From: Pseudomonas sp. NFACC02
Lineage (GTDB): Bacteria; Pseudomonadota; Gammaproteobacteria; Pseudomonadales; Pseudomonadaceae
DNA length: 64,000 nt
Assembly (NCBI RefSeq): GCF_900110765.1
Contig: NZ_FOEO01000001.1
Span: 186,001-250,000, forward strand
Reading direction: 5' to 3'
A model generated the notes under the pieces. It made no database searches and was not told where the DNA came from. It was given only the letters and a program-made list of their open reading frames with translations. Made by a program: the position numbers and the translations under genes. Each line of letters begins with the position of its first letter. Position 1 is the first letter of the stretch. Below are positions 17,821 through 25,737 of this stretch, piece after piece.

Positions 17821-18611
17821 AGGCCGAGGTACTCCGGTGTGCGCTTTTGCAAAAACGCCTGCATACCTTCTTTCTGGTCGTGGGACCCGAACAGCAGTTG
17901 AAAGGCCTTGCGCTCCAGGGTCAGTGCCTGCTCCAGCGGAAGATCCATGCCGGCCAGCACCACTTCTTTAATCTGCGCGATGGCGATGGGCGGCATGGCA
18001 GCGATGGTCATCGCCATCGTCAGGGCTGCGTTCAGGGTCTGTACGTCGGGTGCAACTTCGCTGATCAGGCCCATGCGCAGACCCTCGTGCGCCGTAAACT
18101 GAGCCCCCGTGAACAGCAGGCGCAATGCCTGGAATTTGCCCACCGCACGCAACAGGCGCTGGGTGCCGCCGGCGCCGGGCATGATTCCGACCTTGACTTC
18201 GGGCTGACCAAAGCGAGCCGACTCCCCTGCAATGATCACGTCGCAGTGCATCGCCAACTCACAGCCGCCGCCCAGGGCAAAGCCGTTGACGGCCGCGATC
18301 ACCGGTATGCGACACGCAGAAATCGCCTGCCAGTGCCGCTCGGCATGTCGGGCATACAGCTCGAGTGCCGTGGCGTCGACCAGCTCACCCAGATCCGCGC
18401 CCGCGGCGAACACCGTATCGCTGCCAGTGAGGATAATGACGCGGGTATCAGGGCATCCGTCGAGCCGTCGAAAATGCGTAGCCAGCGCTTCGCGCATCCC
18501 CCTGTTCAACGCGTTGCGAGCCTTGGGACGGTTGAGGCGCAACAGTGCAACGCCCGGCGCGGGTTGTTCGTATAGAACCAAGGTTTCGGGACTATCAGAT
18601 GCGTGGCTCAT
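17817..18611 (-). CDS. Enoyl-CoA hydratase/isomerase family protein
   Basis: 264 residues, crotonase fold. RPKARNALNRGM, then the first oxyanion loop AAGADLGELVD, then GFALGGGCELAMHCD, and RFGQPEVKVGIMPGAGGTQR. Both glutamates expected of a true hydratase are present (GGGCEL and GQPEV). It should hydrate a 2-enoyl-CoA to 3-hydroxyacyl-CoA, feeding the dehydrogenase encoded next. It resembles PaaF-type hydratases. It follows the CaiB gene by 32 bases. Confidence 0.92.
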   Translation of the reverse strand: MSHASDSPETLVLYEQPAPGVALLRLNRPKARNALNRGMREALATHFRRLDGCPDTRVIILTGSDTVFAAGADLGELVDATALELYARHAERHWQAISACRIPVIAAVNGFALGGGCELAMHCDVIIAGESARFGQPEVKVGIMPGAGGTQRLLRAVGKFQALRLLFTGAQFTAHEGLRMGLISEVAPDVQTLNAALTMAMTIAAMPPIAIAQIKEVVLAGMDLPLEQALTLERKAFQLLFGSHDQKEGMQAFLQKRTPEYLGL

Positions 18612-18643
18612 AGGGGCTCCGTGGCCAGGAAAATAGACGGCCG

Positions 18644-19831
18644 TTAACCGCGAACGATGCCGGCGGCATAGAGACGCTTGATCTGTTCGGCATCCAGCCC
18701 AAGGTCCTCAAGCACTGCGCGCGTGTCCTGCCCCAAGGTCGGCGGCGGGCTGCGATAGGTCGCGGGTGTGCGCGAGAGTTTCACCGGCGAGCCGATGCCC
18801 CGGTAGTCGCCGATGTCCACCAACAGCCCGCGATGCCGGGTATGGGGATGGGCAACCACGGTGTCGATGGTCGCAATCGCCCCGCACGGCACGCCTGCGT
18901 CAATCAGTTGCCGGGCGAGCACCGCGCCGTCATGCGTGGCCATCTGCTGTTGCAGCACCTGTTTGAGCGCCTCGCGATTGACCGAACGAGCGCCGTTATT
19001 GACGAATCGTGGGTCGTCGAGTATCTCGCCCGCGCCCAACTGCTCGCACAACCTGGCGAACTGGCGGTCATTGCCAACCGCCAGAAAAATCGGCTCGGTG
19101 CCGGTGGTGTAACTGTCGTAAGGCGCAATATTGGGGTGTGCATTGCCGGTGCGTTGCGGGGTTTTACCGGCGGCCAGGTAGTTGGGCACATGGGGGTGCA
19201 GCAGCGACACACCGCAGTCGTACAGGGTGATGTCGAGGGATTGCCCGAGGCCGCTGCGATGACGTTCATTCAGCGCCAGCAGCACGCCGGCCAGCGCATT
19301 GAGCCCCGTGACCATGTCGACAATCGGCAGGCCGATGCGCAACGCACCGCTGTCGGCTTCGCCGTTGACACTCATCAGGCCGGCCATGGCCTGAATCACC
19401 GCGTCGTAGCCTGGCAGGCCGCCCAGCGGGCCATCGACGCCAAACCCGGAGATAGCACAATGGATCAAGCCTGGGAAACGCTGGCTCAAGACGTCGCTGA
19501 AGCCGATTCCCCAACGTTTAAGCGTGCCAGGTTTGAAGTTTTCGATCAGTACATCCGCGCCTTCCAGCAGGCCCATCAGCACATCAATGCCTTCGGGCCG
19601 GGACAGGTCCACGGCGATCCCCTGCTTGTTGCGGTTGACGCCACGGTAGTAGGAGGCGTCGGCGCCTTCGAAAGGAGGCCCCCAGCCGCGTGTTTCGTCG
19701 CCGCTCAACGGCTCCAGCTTGATCACATCGGCGCCATGGTCGGCGAGTGCCTGGGAGCAGTAAGGCCCACCCAGCACGCGGCTGAGGTCAATCACTTTCA
19801 GGCCGTCGAGGGCCCCTTTGGAAGGGTTCAT
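18644..19831 (-). CDS. CaiB/BaiF family III CoA-transferase
   Basis: 395 residues. The family III signature is present: LDGLKVIDLSRVLGGPYCSQ, LADHGADVIKLEP, NRNKQGIAVDLS, and the acyl-carrying aspartate in LPGYDAVIQAMAGLM (Asp143). These enzymes move CoA from a donor thioester to a carboxylic acid. In this operon it is the probable activation step, replacing an ATP-dependent ligase. The ATG at 19831 follows AGGTG; the frame stays open to 19912 but without a ribosome site. It lies 31 bases after the acyl-CoA dehydrogenase gene. Confidence 0.92.
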   Translation of the reverse strand: MNPSKGALDGLKVIDLSRVLGGPYCSQALADHGADVIKLEPLSGDETRGWGPPFEGADASYYRGVNRNKQGIAVDLSRPEGIDVLMGLLEGADVLIENFKPGTLKRWGIGFSDVLSQRFPGLIHCAISGFGVDGPLGGLPGYDAVIQAMAGLMSVNGEADSGALRIGLPIVDMVTGLNALAGVLLALNERHRSGLGQSLDITLYDCGVSLLHPHVPNYLAAGKTPQRTGNAHPNIAPYDSYTTGTEPIFLAVGNDRQFARLCEQLGAGEILDDPRFVNNGARSVNREALKQVLQQQMATHDGAVLARQLIDAGVPCGAIATIDTVVAHPHTRHRGLLVDIGDYRGIGSPVKLSRTPATYRSPPPTLGQDTRAVLEDLGLDAEQIKRLYAAGIVRG

Positions 19832-19862
19832 AAATACACCTGCTATCAATGAAAAAGCGGAT

Positions 19863-21584
19863 TCAAACCGGCAACAGTTGCATGGCCTCGGCTTGGGAAA
19901 GCGGGCTTTCATTGGCCAGGCGAGACAGCAATTGCGCGTCGATCGCAGGTTCAGGGTTCAGCGGGTCGCGGGGCAGCAGCTTGTGTCGCAACACCAAATG
20001 GGCCAGGGCCAGGCGGCGACTGTTATCGGCTTGTTGGCTGGCTTCCCACGCCATGAAAATCGCCGTGGCGATGTGATACAGGGCACTCCCGGCCTGGCGC
20101 ACTTCTTCATCACGGCGCTCCACGGCGACTGCCGAGAGCCGAGCCACGGTACGGTCCAGCAGGTCGGCGAAACGCTGATGACTGATCGCGGGCAGCGTCG
20201 CTTCCATCAACACGTTCACCAGGTATTGCTTTAACGGCTCGAGCGCATGTTCGCGGGTGACGGCACGGCCAACATCCAGGGCCACGATATTGCTGGTACC
20301 TTCCCAGATGGAACCCAGGTGGGCATCGCGTACCAGCCGCGCATCACTCCACTCTTCGATATAGCCAATCCCACCGCGTACCTCCATGGCGTCACCCGTG
20401 ACGCGACGGGCATCACGGCAAGCGCGGAATTTGATCAGCGGCGTGAGGATACGCACGCACTGGCGAGCCGCTTCATCGCCCGCATCGGCCTTGGGCAGCA
20501 ACGTGGCAATCTGCATGAACATTGAACGTGCCTGTTCAGTGGGTAACATCATTTTCAGCAATTGGCGTTGCATCAGCGGCATCTCGATCAGATGCTTGCC
20601 GAATGCCCGGCGGTGCCTAGCGATGTAGAGCGCCTCGTTGACGCCGCGCCGCATCAAGCCCGCGGCGCGCACACCGTTGGACAGGCGCGACATGTTGACC
20701 ATGTCGGCCATCTGCTGAAAACCGCGCCCCACTTCGCCGATTAGGTAGGCCGTAGCGCCTTCCAGGGTGATTTCACCGCTGGCCATCGAGCGCGTGCCGA
20801 GTTTGTCTTTCAGACGCTGAATCCGGTAGGCGTTGCGCGAACCGTCCGGACGCAGCTTTGGCAGTAAAAACAGGCTCACACCGGACATGCCGTCCGGTGC
20901 GTCATCCGGGCGTGCCAGAACCATTGCCAGGTCGGCATCCGGGTTGGAACAGAACCACTTCTCGCCGCTCAAATGCCATTCGCCGTCCTTGAGGGTGGCG
21001 CGGGTTTGGGTGCGTGATACGTCCGAGCCGGCAGCCTGCTCAGTCATGAACATAGCGCCCTGGAACAAGGTGTCGAAGTCCTGAGAGACCAGGGACGGCA
21101 GGTAGCGCGCCACCAGTGCCGGCGCGCCGAACTTGCGCAAGGTGCGGGTCAGCGAGTCAGTCATGCTGACGGGACAGCACAGACCGAACTCGGCCTGCAC
21201 AAACAGATACGTAAGGGCGTATTTAACCAGCGGCAGCGTCCCGTCATCGCGGTGACTCATGGCCGCCAAGCCCAGTTCGGCATACGCAACGCGTTCCAGC
21301 TCGACGAAATCCGGGTGCTTCTGGATGCTCTGGATATCTTCACCACGGCGTGTGCGCGGCAACAGTCTGGGCGGGTTCTTGTCGGCCGACAGGGCCAGCA
21401 CATCCAATTCATTACCCGCGCGCGCACCCAGCTGTTGCCAGGTCGGCAGCCAGTGGTTGTAGAGATCGCTCGGCAGGTAAACCTTGAGCAACGCGGCAAG
21501 GCCGGCGTCACACTCGAACAGGTTAAGGCCACGACTATCGGGGATGTTCAGCGGGTCGTGGAGCACTTCGGACAGCGCATTCAT
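19863..21584 (-). CDS. Acyl-CoA dehydrogenase, AidB-like
   Basis: 573 residues, longer than ordinary acyl-CoA dehydrogenases (about 390). An N-terminal AidB-type domain (about residues 1-155) comes before the core, which has MTEQAAGSDVSRTQT for FAD binding, LSGEKWFCSN, RLKDKLGTRSMASGEI, and the C-terminal RGGIGYIEEWSDARLVRDA with GTSNIVALD. This architecture is shared by AidB and a group of catabolic dehydrogenases; the operon context (CoA-transferase, hydratase, dehydrogenase, thiolase) points to the catabolic one. It would introduce the alpha-beta double bond in the CoA-activated acid. It is the first gene of the operon, divergent from the LysR regulator. Confidence 0.9.
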   Translation of the reverse strand: MNALSEVLHDPLNIPDSRGLNLFECDAGLAALLKVYLPSDLYNHWLPTWQQLGARAGNELDVLALSADKNPPRLLPRTRRGEDIQSIQKHPDFVELERVAYAELGLAAMSHRDDGTLPLVKYALTYLFVQAEFGLCCPVSMTDSLTRTLRKFGAPALVARYLPSLVSQDFDTLFQGAMFMTEQAAGSDVSRTQTRATLKDGEWHLSGEKWFCSNPDADLAMVLARPDDAPDGMSGVSLFLLPKLRPDGSRNAYRIQRLKDKLGTRSMASGEITLEGATAYLIGEVGRGFQQMADMVNMSRLSNGVRAAGLMRRGVNEALYIARHRRAFGKHLIEMPLMQRQLLKMMLPTEQARSMFMQIATLLPKADAGDEAARQCVRILTPLIKFRACRDARRVTGDAMEVRGGIGYIEEWSDARLVRDAHLGSIWEGTSNIVALDVGRAVTREHALEPLKQYLVNVLMEATLPAISHQRFADLLDRTVARLSAVAVERRDEEVRQAGSALYHIATAIFMAWEASQQADNSRRLALAHLVLRHKLLPRDPLNPEPAIDAQLLSRLANESPLSQAEAMQLLPV

Positions 21585-21658
21585 GGTGACTCTCCTGATT
21601 CTTGTGAATTCAGGGTAAAGTCAGCATCGATAAGTATCTAATACAAAATAAATCAACT

Positions 21659-21679
21659 ACGATAACGAAAAACTATCGT
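21659..21679. promoter_or_regulatory. LysR operator between acyl-CoA dehydrogenase and LysR genes
   Basis: ACGATA (21659-21664) and TATCGT (21674-21679) are perfect complements around 9 bases, giving the ATA-N9-TAT / T-N11-A shape of LysR sites. It sits 17 bases before the LysR start and 75 bases upstream of the divergent operon. Confidence 0.65.
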
Positions 21680-21695
21680 TAACCGGAGGCTTGCC

Positions 21696-22628
21696 GTGGA
21701 CCTCAAACAGCTGCGTTATTTTGTTGCCGTTGCTGAAGAGTTGCACTTTGGGCGCGCTGCCACACGGCTGTTCATCTCCCAACCCGCCCTGAGTTTCGAT
21801 ATCAAAAAGCTTGAAAGCCAGTTGGGTATTCAACTGCTGAACCGCAACAACAAGTCGGTAAGCCTGACCAACGCTGGCCAGGTCCTGCTGGATGAGGCGC
21901 GTTATCTGTTGCTGCGTGCCGACCAGGCCCGGCGCCTGACCCTACGTTCAGCCCAGGGCTTTGCAGGACGTCTCAGCGTGGGCTTCGTCAATTCGGTGCT
22001 GTATCGCGGCTTACCCCTGGCGGTAAAAACCTTCGAGCAAGACCATCCCGATACCGAAATCGTGTTGATGGAGATGAACAGTGCAGAACAAGCCCAGGCG
22101 CTGCAGCGCGGGCAGATCGATATTGGATTCGTGCACTGGAGCCAATTCCCCGAGAGCATCCGTTGTGAGTTGATCTTGCGTGAGCCGTTTGTGTGTTGTC
22201 TGCCTGCGTCCCACCGGCTCGCCGGACGCGAAAAAATCGACCTGACGGAGCTGGCCGACGATGACTTTATTCTGTTCCCCCGCACCGTCTCCCCGCACTA
22301 CCACGACTTGATCATCGCGCGCTGCGTGGCAGCCGGTTTCAGTCCCCGCATCCGCCATGAAACGCGCCTGTGGCAAACCGTAGCGACCATGGTGGCTTAC
22401 GGCATGGGCGTGGCGCTCGTGCCCCAGACACTGGCCAAGACCCTGACCGAAGGTGTGCACTATTGCGCGATCAAGGGTGACGGGGCGCTATCGGAAATTC
22501 ATGCGATCCGCCTGGCGGCATTACCGTCCGCGGCAGCGCAGAGCTTTCTGGAACTATTCAAGACGCTACAGCCTTCGCAGGCATCCGAACCGGCGGTCTA
22601 CGATACGAAATCCCGTATCAAGCAATAA
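21696..22628 (+). CDS. LysR-family regulator (CatM/BenM-like group)
   Basis: 310 residues. MDLKQLRYFVAVAEELHFGR and AATRLFISQPALSFDIKKLE form the HTH, the wording of the CatM/BenM/CatR group that controls aromatic or organic-acid catabolism with the product as ligand. The effector domain starts near residue 90. The start has GGAGG at a suitable distance. It stands between the divergent catabolic operon and the co-directional transporter gene, so it most likely activates both. A half-site TATCGTT recurs at 22646-22652 before the transporter. Confidence 0.88.
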   Translation: MDLKQLRYFVAVAEELHFGRAATRLFISQPALSFDIKKLESQLGIQLLNRNNKSVSLTNAGQVLLDEARYLLLRADQARRLTLRSAQGFAGRLSVGFVNSVLYRGLPLAVKTFEQDHPDTEIVLMEMNSAEQAQALQRGQIDIGFVHWSQFPESIRCELILREPFVCCLPASHRLAGREKIDLTELADDDFILFPRTVSPHYHDLIIARCVAAGFSPRIRHETRLWQTVATMVAYGMGVALVPQTLAKTLTEGVHYCAIKGDGALSEIHAIRLAALPSAAAQSFLELFKTLQPSQASEPAVYDTKSRIKQ

Positions 22629-22669
22629 TTATTAATCATTATTTTTATCGTTGGGGCCTGTATAGGCTC

Positions 22670-22714
22670 TTAGCGAACGGCACCCCGCACTGTCATGGCG
22701 TGCCGTTTCGCTAA
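22670..22714 (+). terminator. Long stem-loop after the LysR gene
   Basis: TTAGCGAACGGCAC (22670-22683) pairs with GTGCCGTTTCGCTAA (22700-22714), leaving one bulged base. It lies between the LysR stop and the transporter start. There is no T-run, so it may be a terminator, an mRNA-protecting stem or a REP-like unit. Confidence 0.45.
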
Positions 22715-22770
22715 TAACCCATCGAGCGTGCAAGAAGGGTTATATCCAATAAAAACAACAGGAACCCACC

Positions 22771-24288
22771 ATGACTACCCGCCAGGATATTGCCGCTCAC
22801 AAGAGGGCCCGCAAAGCCGGCATTGCCTCGTTCATCGGAACGACAATCGAGTGGTATGACTTTTATGCCTATGGCATTGCGGCCGCGCTGGTCTTCGGCA
22901 AGATATTCTTCCCCGCGGACCTCGACCCGGGGACTGCCACACTGCTGTCATTTCTCACCTTGTGGGCAGGCTTCATCGCTCGCCCCGTCGGCGGCATCAT
23001 CTTTGGGCACCTGGGTGACAAAATCGGCCGCAAGACCACCTTGGTCATCACCCTCGTGATGATGGGGGTTGCCACCACGTGCATCGGTTTGCTGCCCACC
23101 TACCTGCAAATCGGCATCTGGGCGCCGATTGCGCTGGTGGTATTGCGGGTTATCCAGGGCGTCGCAGTCGGTGGCGAATGGGGCGGTGCGATTCTGATCG
23201 CCAGCGAAAATGCGCCCAAAGGCAAAGGCATTCTTTACGCCGCATTCGCCCAGCAAGGCTCACCGGCCGGCAACCTGCTGGCGACGGTGGTGTTCTTTGG
23301 CTTGAGCGCCCTGCCGGTGACTGACTTCATGCTGTGGGGCTGGCGCATTCCGTTTCTGTTGTCCGCGGCGCTGGTGATCGTAGGGATGGTCATCCGCCTC
23401 AAGCTTGAAGAATCGGACGACATGAAGCGTCTGATGGCGCAAAAGAAGACGGTCAAGCTGCCGATCCTGGAGGTGCTGCGCGATCATTGGCAGATCGTCT
23501 TGCTGGGCGCCGGCGTTCTGCCGATCATCCATGTGACTTACTTTAAAAGCACCTTCGCGCTGTCCTGGGCCACCAAGGAACTGGGCTATGCACAAAGCAC
23601 CTTTCTGAGTGTCATCATTGTTTCCCTGATCGTCCAGTTCATCGCCCAGCCCTTTGGCGCCATCCTGGTGTCAAGGATCGATATGCGCAGAGCCTTCGCC
23701 TTCATGGTGATCCCGGAACTGATCCTGATGCCGGCGATGTTCTTTGCGGTGGAAACCAAGGTCTATTGGATTGCCGTAGTGGGCATGTGCCTGGCGACCA
23801 TTCCTCACTCGATGTTCTACGGCGCGGTCGGTGGCATTCTGGCCCGTGCCTTTCCCACCAAGGTACGCTATAGCGGGTTATCGATTGCCTATCAACTTTG
23901 CTCCCTGCTGGTAGGCGGCGCGACACCGGTGCTGGCACAAGGGCTGCTGAATTCGACGGGAAGCATCATTGGCGTGGCCATCGCTTCGGCGTGTTATGCC
24001 CTGGTGTCGCTGGTGTGCATGCTGCTATTGCTCAAGCGTATCGGGCACACCGCCTCAGAGCTCTCTACAGCGGAACAGGCAGATGCCGATGATCTGGCCG
24101 GTGAAGCTGTTGCTGTGTCAACGCAACATGCGCACGGGCAGCAGCAGATCCCGCCCGACGTCCACAGCGAGCGTGATGACGGATTGAACATCGGCCTGGT
24201 TGCAGAAGCGATAAACTCCGCTCCTGTCACTCTCGCCGCAGCAGCGTCTGAGGCGCGATGCCAAACGCCTTGCGAAAGGCATGGCTGA
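22771..24288 (+). CDS. MHS-family MFS transporter with unusual C-terminal extension
   Basis: 505 residues; the first 430 or so are a standard metabolite:H+ symporter (ShiA, KgtP, ProP group): ASFIGTTIEWYDFYAYG, FGHLGDKIGRKTTLVITL, RVIQGVAVGGEWGGA. About 12 membrane spans end with LLLLKRIG. The last 75 or so residues are hydrophilic (HAHGQQQIPPDVHSERDDG), unlike the short tails of relatives, and the final 62 bases overlap the end of the convergent AraC gene. This looks like loss of an original stop. The transporter probably imports the acid degraded by the 15-21.6 kb operon, since the LysR gene stands between them. Confidence 0.88.
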   Translation: MTTRQDIAAHKRARKAGIASFIGTTIEWYDFYAYGIAAALVFGKIFFPADLDPGTATLLSFLTLWAGFIARPVGGIIFGHLGDKIGRKTTLVITLVMMGVATTCIGLLPTYLQIGIWAPIALVVLRVIQGVAVGGEWGGAILIASENAPKGKGILYAAFAQQGSPAGNLLATVVFFGLSALPVTDFMLWGWRIPFLLSAALVIVGMVIRLKLEESDDMKRLMAQKKTVKLPILEVLRDHWQIVLLGAGVLPIIHVTYFKSTFALSWATKELGYAQSTFLSVIIVSLIVQFIAQPFGAILVSRIDMRRAFAFMVIPELILMPAMFFAVETKVYWIAVVGMCLATIPHSMFYGAVGGILARAFPTKVRYSGLSIAYQLCSLLVGGATPVLAQGLLNSTGSIIGVAIASACYALVSLVCMLLLLKRIGHTASELSTAEQADADDLAGEAVAVSTQHAHGQQQIPPDVHSERDDGLNIGLVAEAINSAPVTLAAAASEARCQTPCERHG

Positions 24289-25171
24289 AATGAGAGAAGT
24301 CGGAGAACCCGAAATCCAGCGCCGCCTGGGAAATACTGCGCACCTGACCCCGCTCGATCGCGTCGCGGCTGGCGAGCAAGCGAGCCTTCCAGATTTCTGC
24401 CGCTGGCGATTTCTGATGACGGGCGAAAGCGCGCGTCACAGTGCGCGTGGAGACATGGTGAGCCTGAGCGATGCGCTCCAGTGACAGGTCGGCCTCGGTC
24501 AAATGCTGGCGAATGTAATTCATGATCCGGCCATACAGGTCCAACTCGTCATGCGTCTGCTTCAGATCCTGGAGTTCCAGGCTGACCACCAGAAGGTCGA
24601 GCAGCGTACTGGAGTAACGACTGGACAGGCCTGGATTATGGAAGCCTGAAGACATGCTCGCGGCCTGGCGTAACATCTCGCGTAACGGAGTCACCCCTGG
24701 TCGGCGATCATCCAGAACCATAGCGGTGCAATCCGCTATGCCGGGCAGCCGCTGGATAAGCAGGTGTCGTGGAATGCGTACAAGGTGATTATCGGTGCCA
24801 CCGAAGCTGAATCTGAACGGTTGGGATGCATCATAAAGGAACAGATCGTCCGCCTTCAGCTTCGTCCGCCGGTCAGCCTGCTCCAGTTCGCCATAACCGC
24901 TGCGGGTAAAGCCCAACCACAAATCATCATTCGGATCACTGCGCAGGTGCTGGGCGGACCGCTCCCAATAGTGCAAAGGGGCGGACAACGTGCAGATGTC
25001 CAATGCACCCATTCCATGCACCTCCAGCACCCCGTCAAAATCGCTCTGCGCCAGCAGTTTGCTGTCGGCGTCGAGGCAGTGGTGGCAGACCACTTCCTTC
25101 CAATAATCGAACCGATGGGGTGCAGTGACGGCAAGGGTTGAATACTGACATGTCTGGCTCATTGCATTCAT
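24227..25171 (-). CDS. AraC-family activator of the aldoxime-nitrile cluster
   Basis: About 314 residues. The N-terminal AraC_binding_2-type sensor domain (HRFDYWKEVVCHHCLDAD, FTRSGYGELEQ, YDASQPFRFSF) is followed by a double HTH: LSLERIAQAHHVSTRTVTRA and ISQAALDFGFSDFSHFSHAF, then RKAFGIAPQTLLRR. This domain pair is typical of the regulators beside aldoxime dehydratase and nitrile-hydrolysing genes (OxdR, NitR type). The gene is divergent from oxd. ATG 25171 is used; an ATG at 25162 and an upstream in-frame start at 25192 are alternatives. Its likely binding sites are the paired 19-bp boxes before oxd and before the amidase. The 3' end overlaps the convergent transporter gene. Confidence 0.87.
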   Translation of the reverse strand: MNAMSQTCQYSTLAVTAPHRFDYWKEVVCHHCLDADSKLLAQSDFDGVLEVHGMGALDICTLSAPLHYWERSAQHLRSDPNDDLWLGFTRSGYGELEQADRRTKLKADDLFLYDASQPFRFSFGGTDNHLVRIPRHLLIQRLPGIADCTAMVLDDRRPGVTPLREMLRQAASMSSGFHNPGLSSRYSSTLLDLLVVSLELQDLKQTHDELDLYGRIMNYIRQHLTEADLSLERIAQAHHVSTRTVTRAFARHQKSPAAEIWKARLLASRDAIERGQVRSISQAALDFGFSDFSHFSHAFRKAFGIAPQTLLRRE

Positions 25172-25417
25172 CTCGCAGCGGCGGTTCAACAAAAAAGCGC
25201 GGTAATGTTTTTGCCCAACTCAGCAATTATCAGGCCATACGCATAGTGTCACCCCCGACAACTAGAGGCGCCGCCATATTGCCCTCTGCGCATTTGACTG
25301 AAGTGTATGTAGACCGCTCGTTACAAGCACTTCCCATGCAACTTACCGGGGCATCTTTTCCCTTGTTTCACAGGGTCCGCACCATTGCCGCACATTGATA
25401 AGCCGGCCATTTAAACC

Positions 25418-25479
25418 TGTCCTTCTTAACCAAGCGGTTGTCCATTCAAGCCAAGCGCATTCCATCCTGCCTCGATAAT
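25418..25479 (+). promoter_or_regulatory. AraC box pair and promoter of oxd
   Basis: TGTCCTTCTTAACCAAGCG (25418-25436) and TGTCCATTCAAGCCAAGCG (25439-25457) repeat with a 21-base period. The CCAAGC of the second copy overlaps the -35 position; exactly 17 bases later comes GATAAT (25474-25479) as a -10. The same arrangement recurs at 27764-27825. The predicted transcript would have a leader of about 250 bases before the oxd start. Confidence 0.75.
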
Positions 25480-25625
25480 TTTCACCCCATGCCGTGTCCC
25501 TCCCGACGCGAATGACGAGGAGTCTCATGCAACGACGAGAACAGCGGCGACTGTCCGATTCGTCCTCGTAATGACAGCGATGGGACATGGCACCCGAAGA
25601 GTTCGCCACTGATCTGGTGTAACTC

Positions 25626-25661
25626 GGGACCCTGGCGCTGCAACGCCAATGACGGGGTCCC
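25626..25661 (+). promoter_or_regulatory. Strong stem-loop in the oxd leader
   Basis: GGGACCC (25626-25632) pairs with GGGTCCC (25655-25661) and TGGCG (25633-25637) with CGCCA (25644-25648), leaving a 6-base bulge and a 6-base loop. It ends 76 bases before the oxd ATG. No T-run follows. Confidence 0.5.
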
Positions 25662-25680
25662 ACCTGCAAACCAAAAACAT

Positions 25681-25701
25681 CCACAGGCATGTGGAACATG
25701 C
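25681..25701 (+). promoter_or_regulatory. Two mutually exclusive small hairpins before oxd
   Basis: CCACA/TGTGG (25681-25685 and 25690-25694) and GCATGT/ACATGC (25687-25692 and 25696-25701) are perfect stems that share bases, so only one can form at a time. They lie 37-57 bases before the oxd ATG. A leader switch or an overlapping protein site is possible. Confidence 0.4.
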
Positions 25702-25737
25702 GTGCCGTCCGTTTGAGATGGAAATAAAGGAGCGCCG

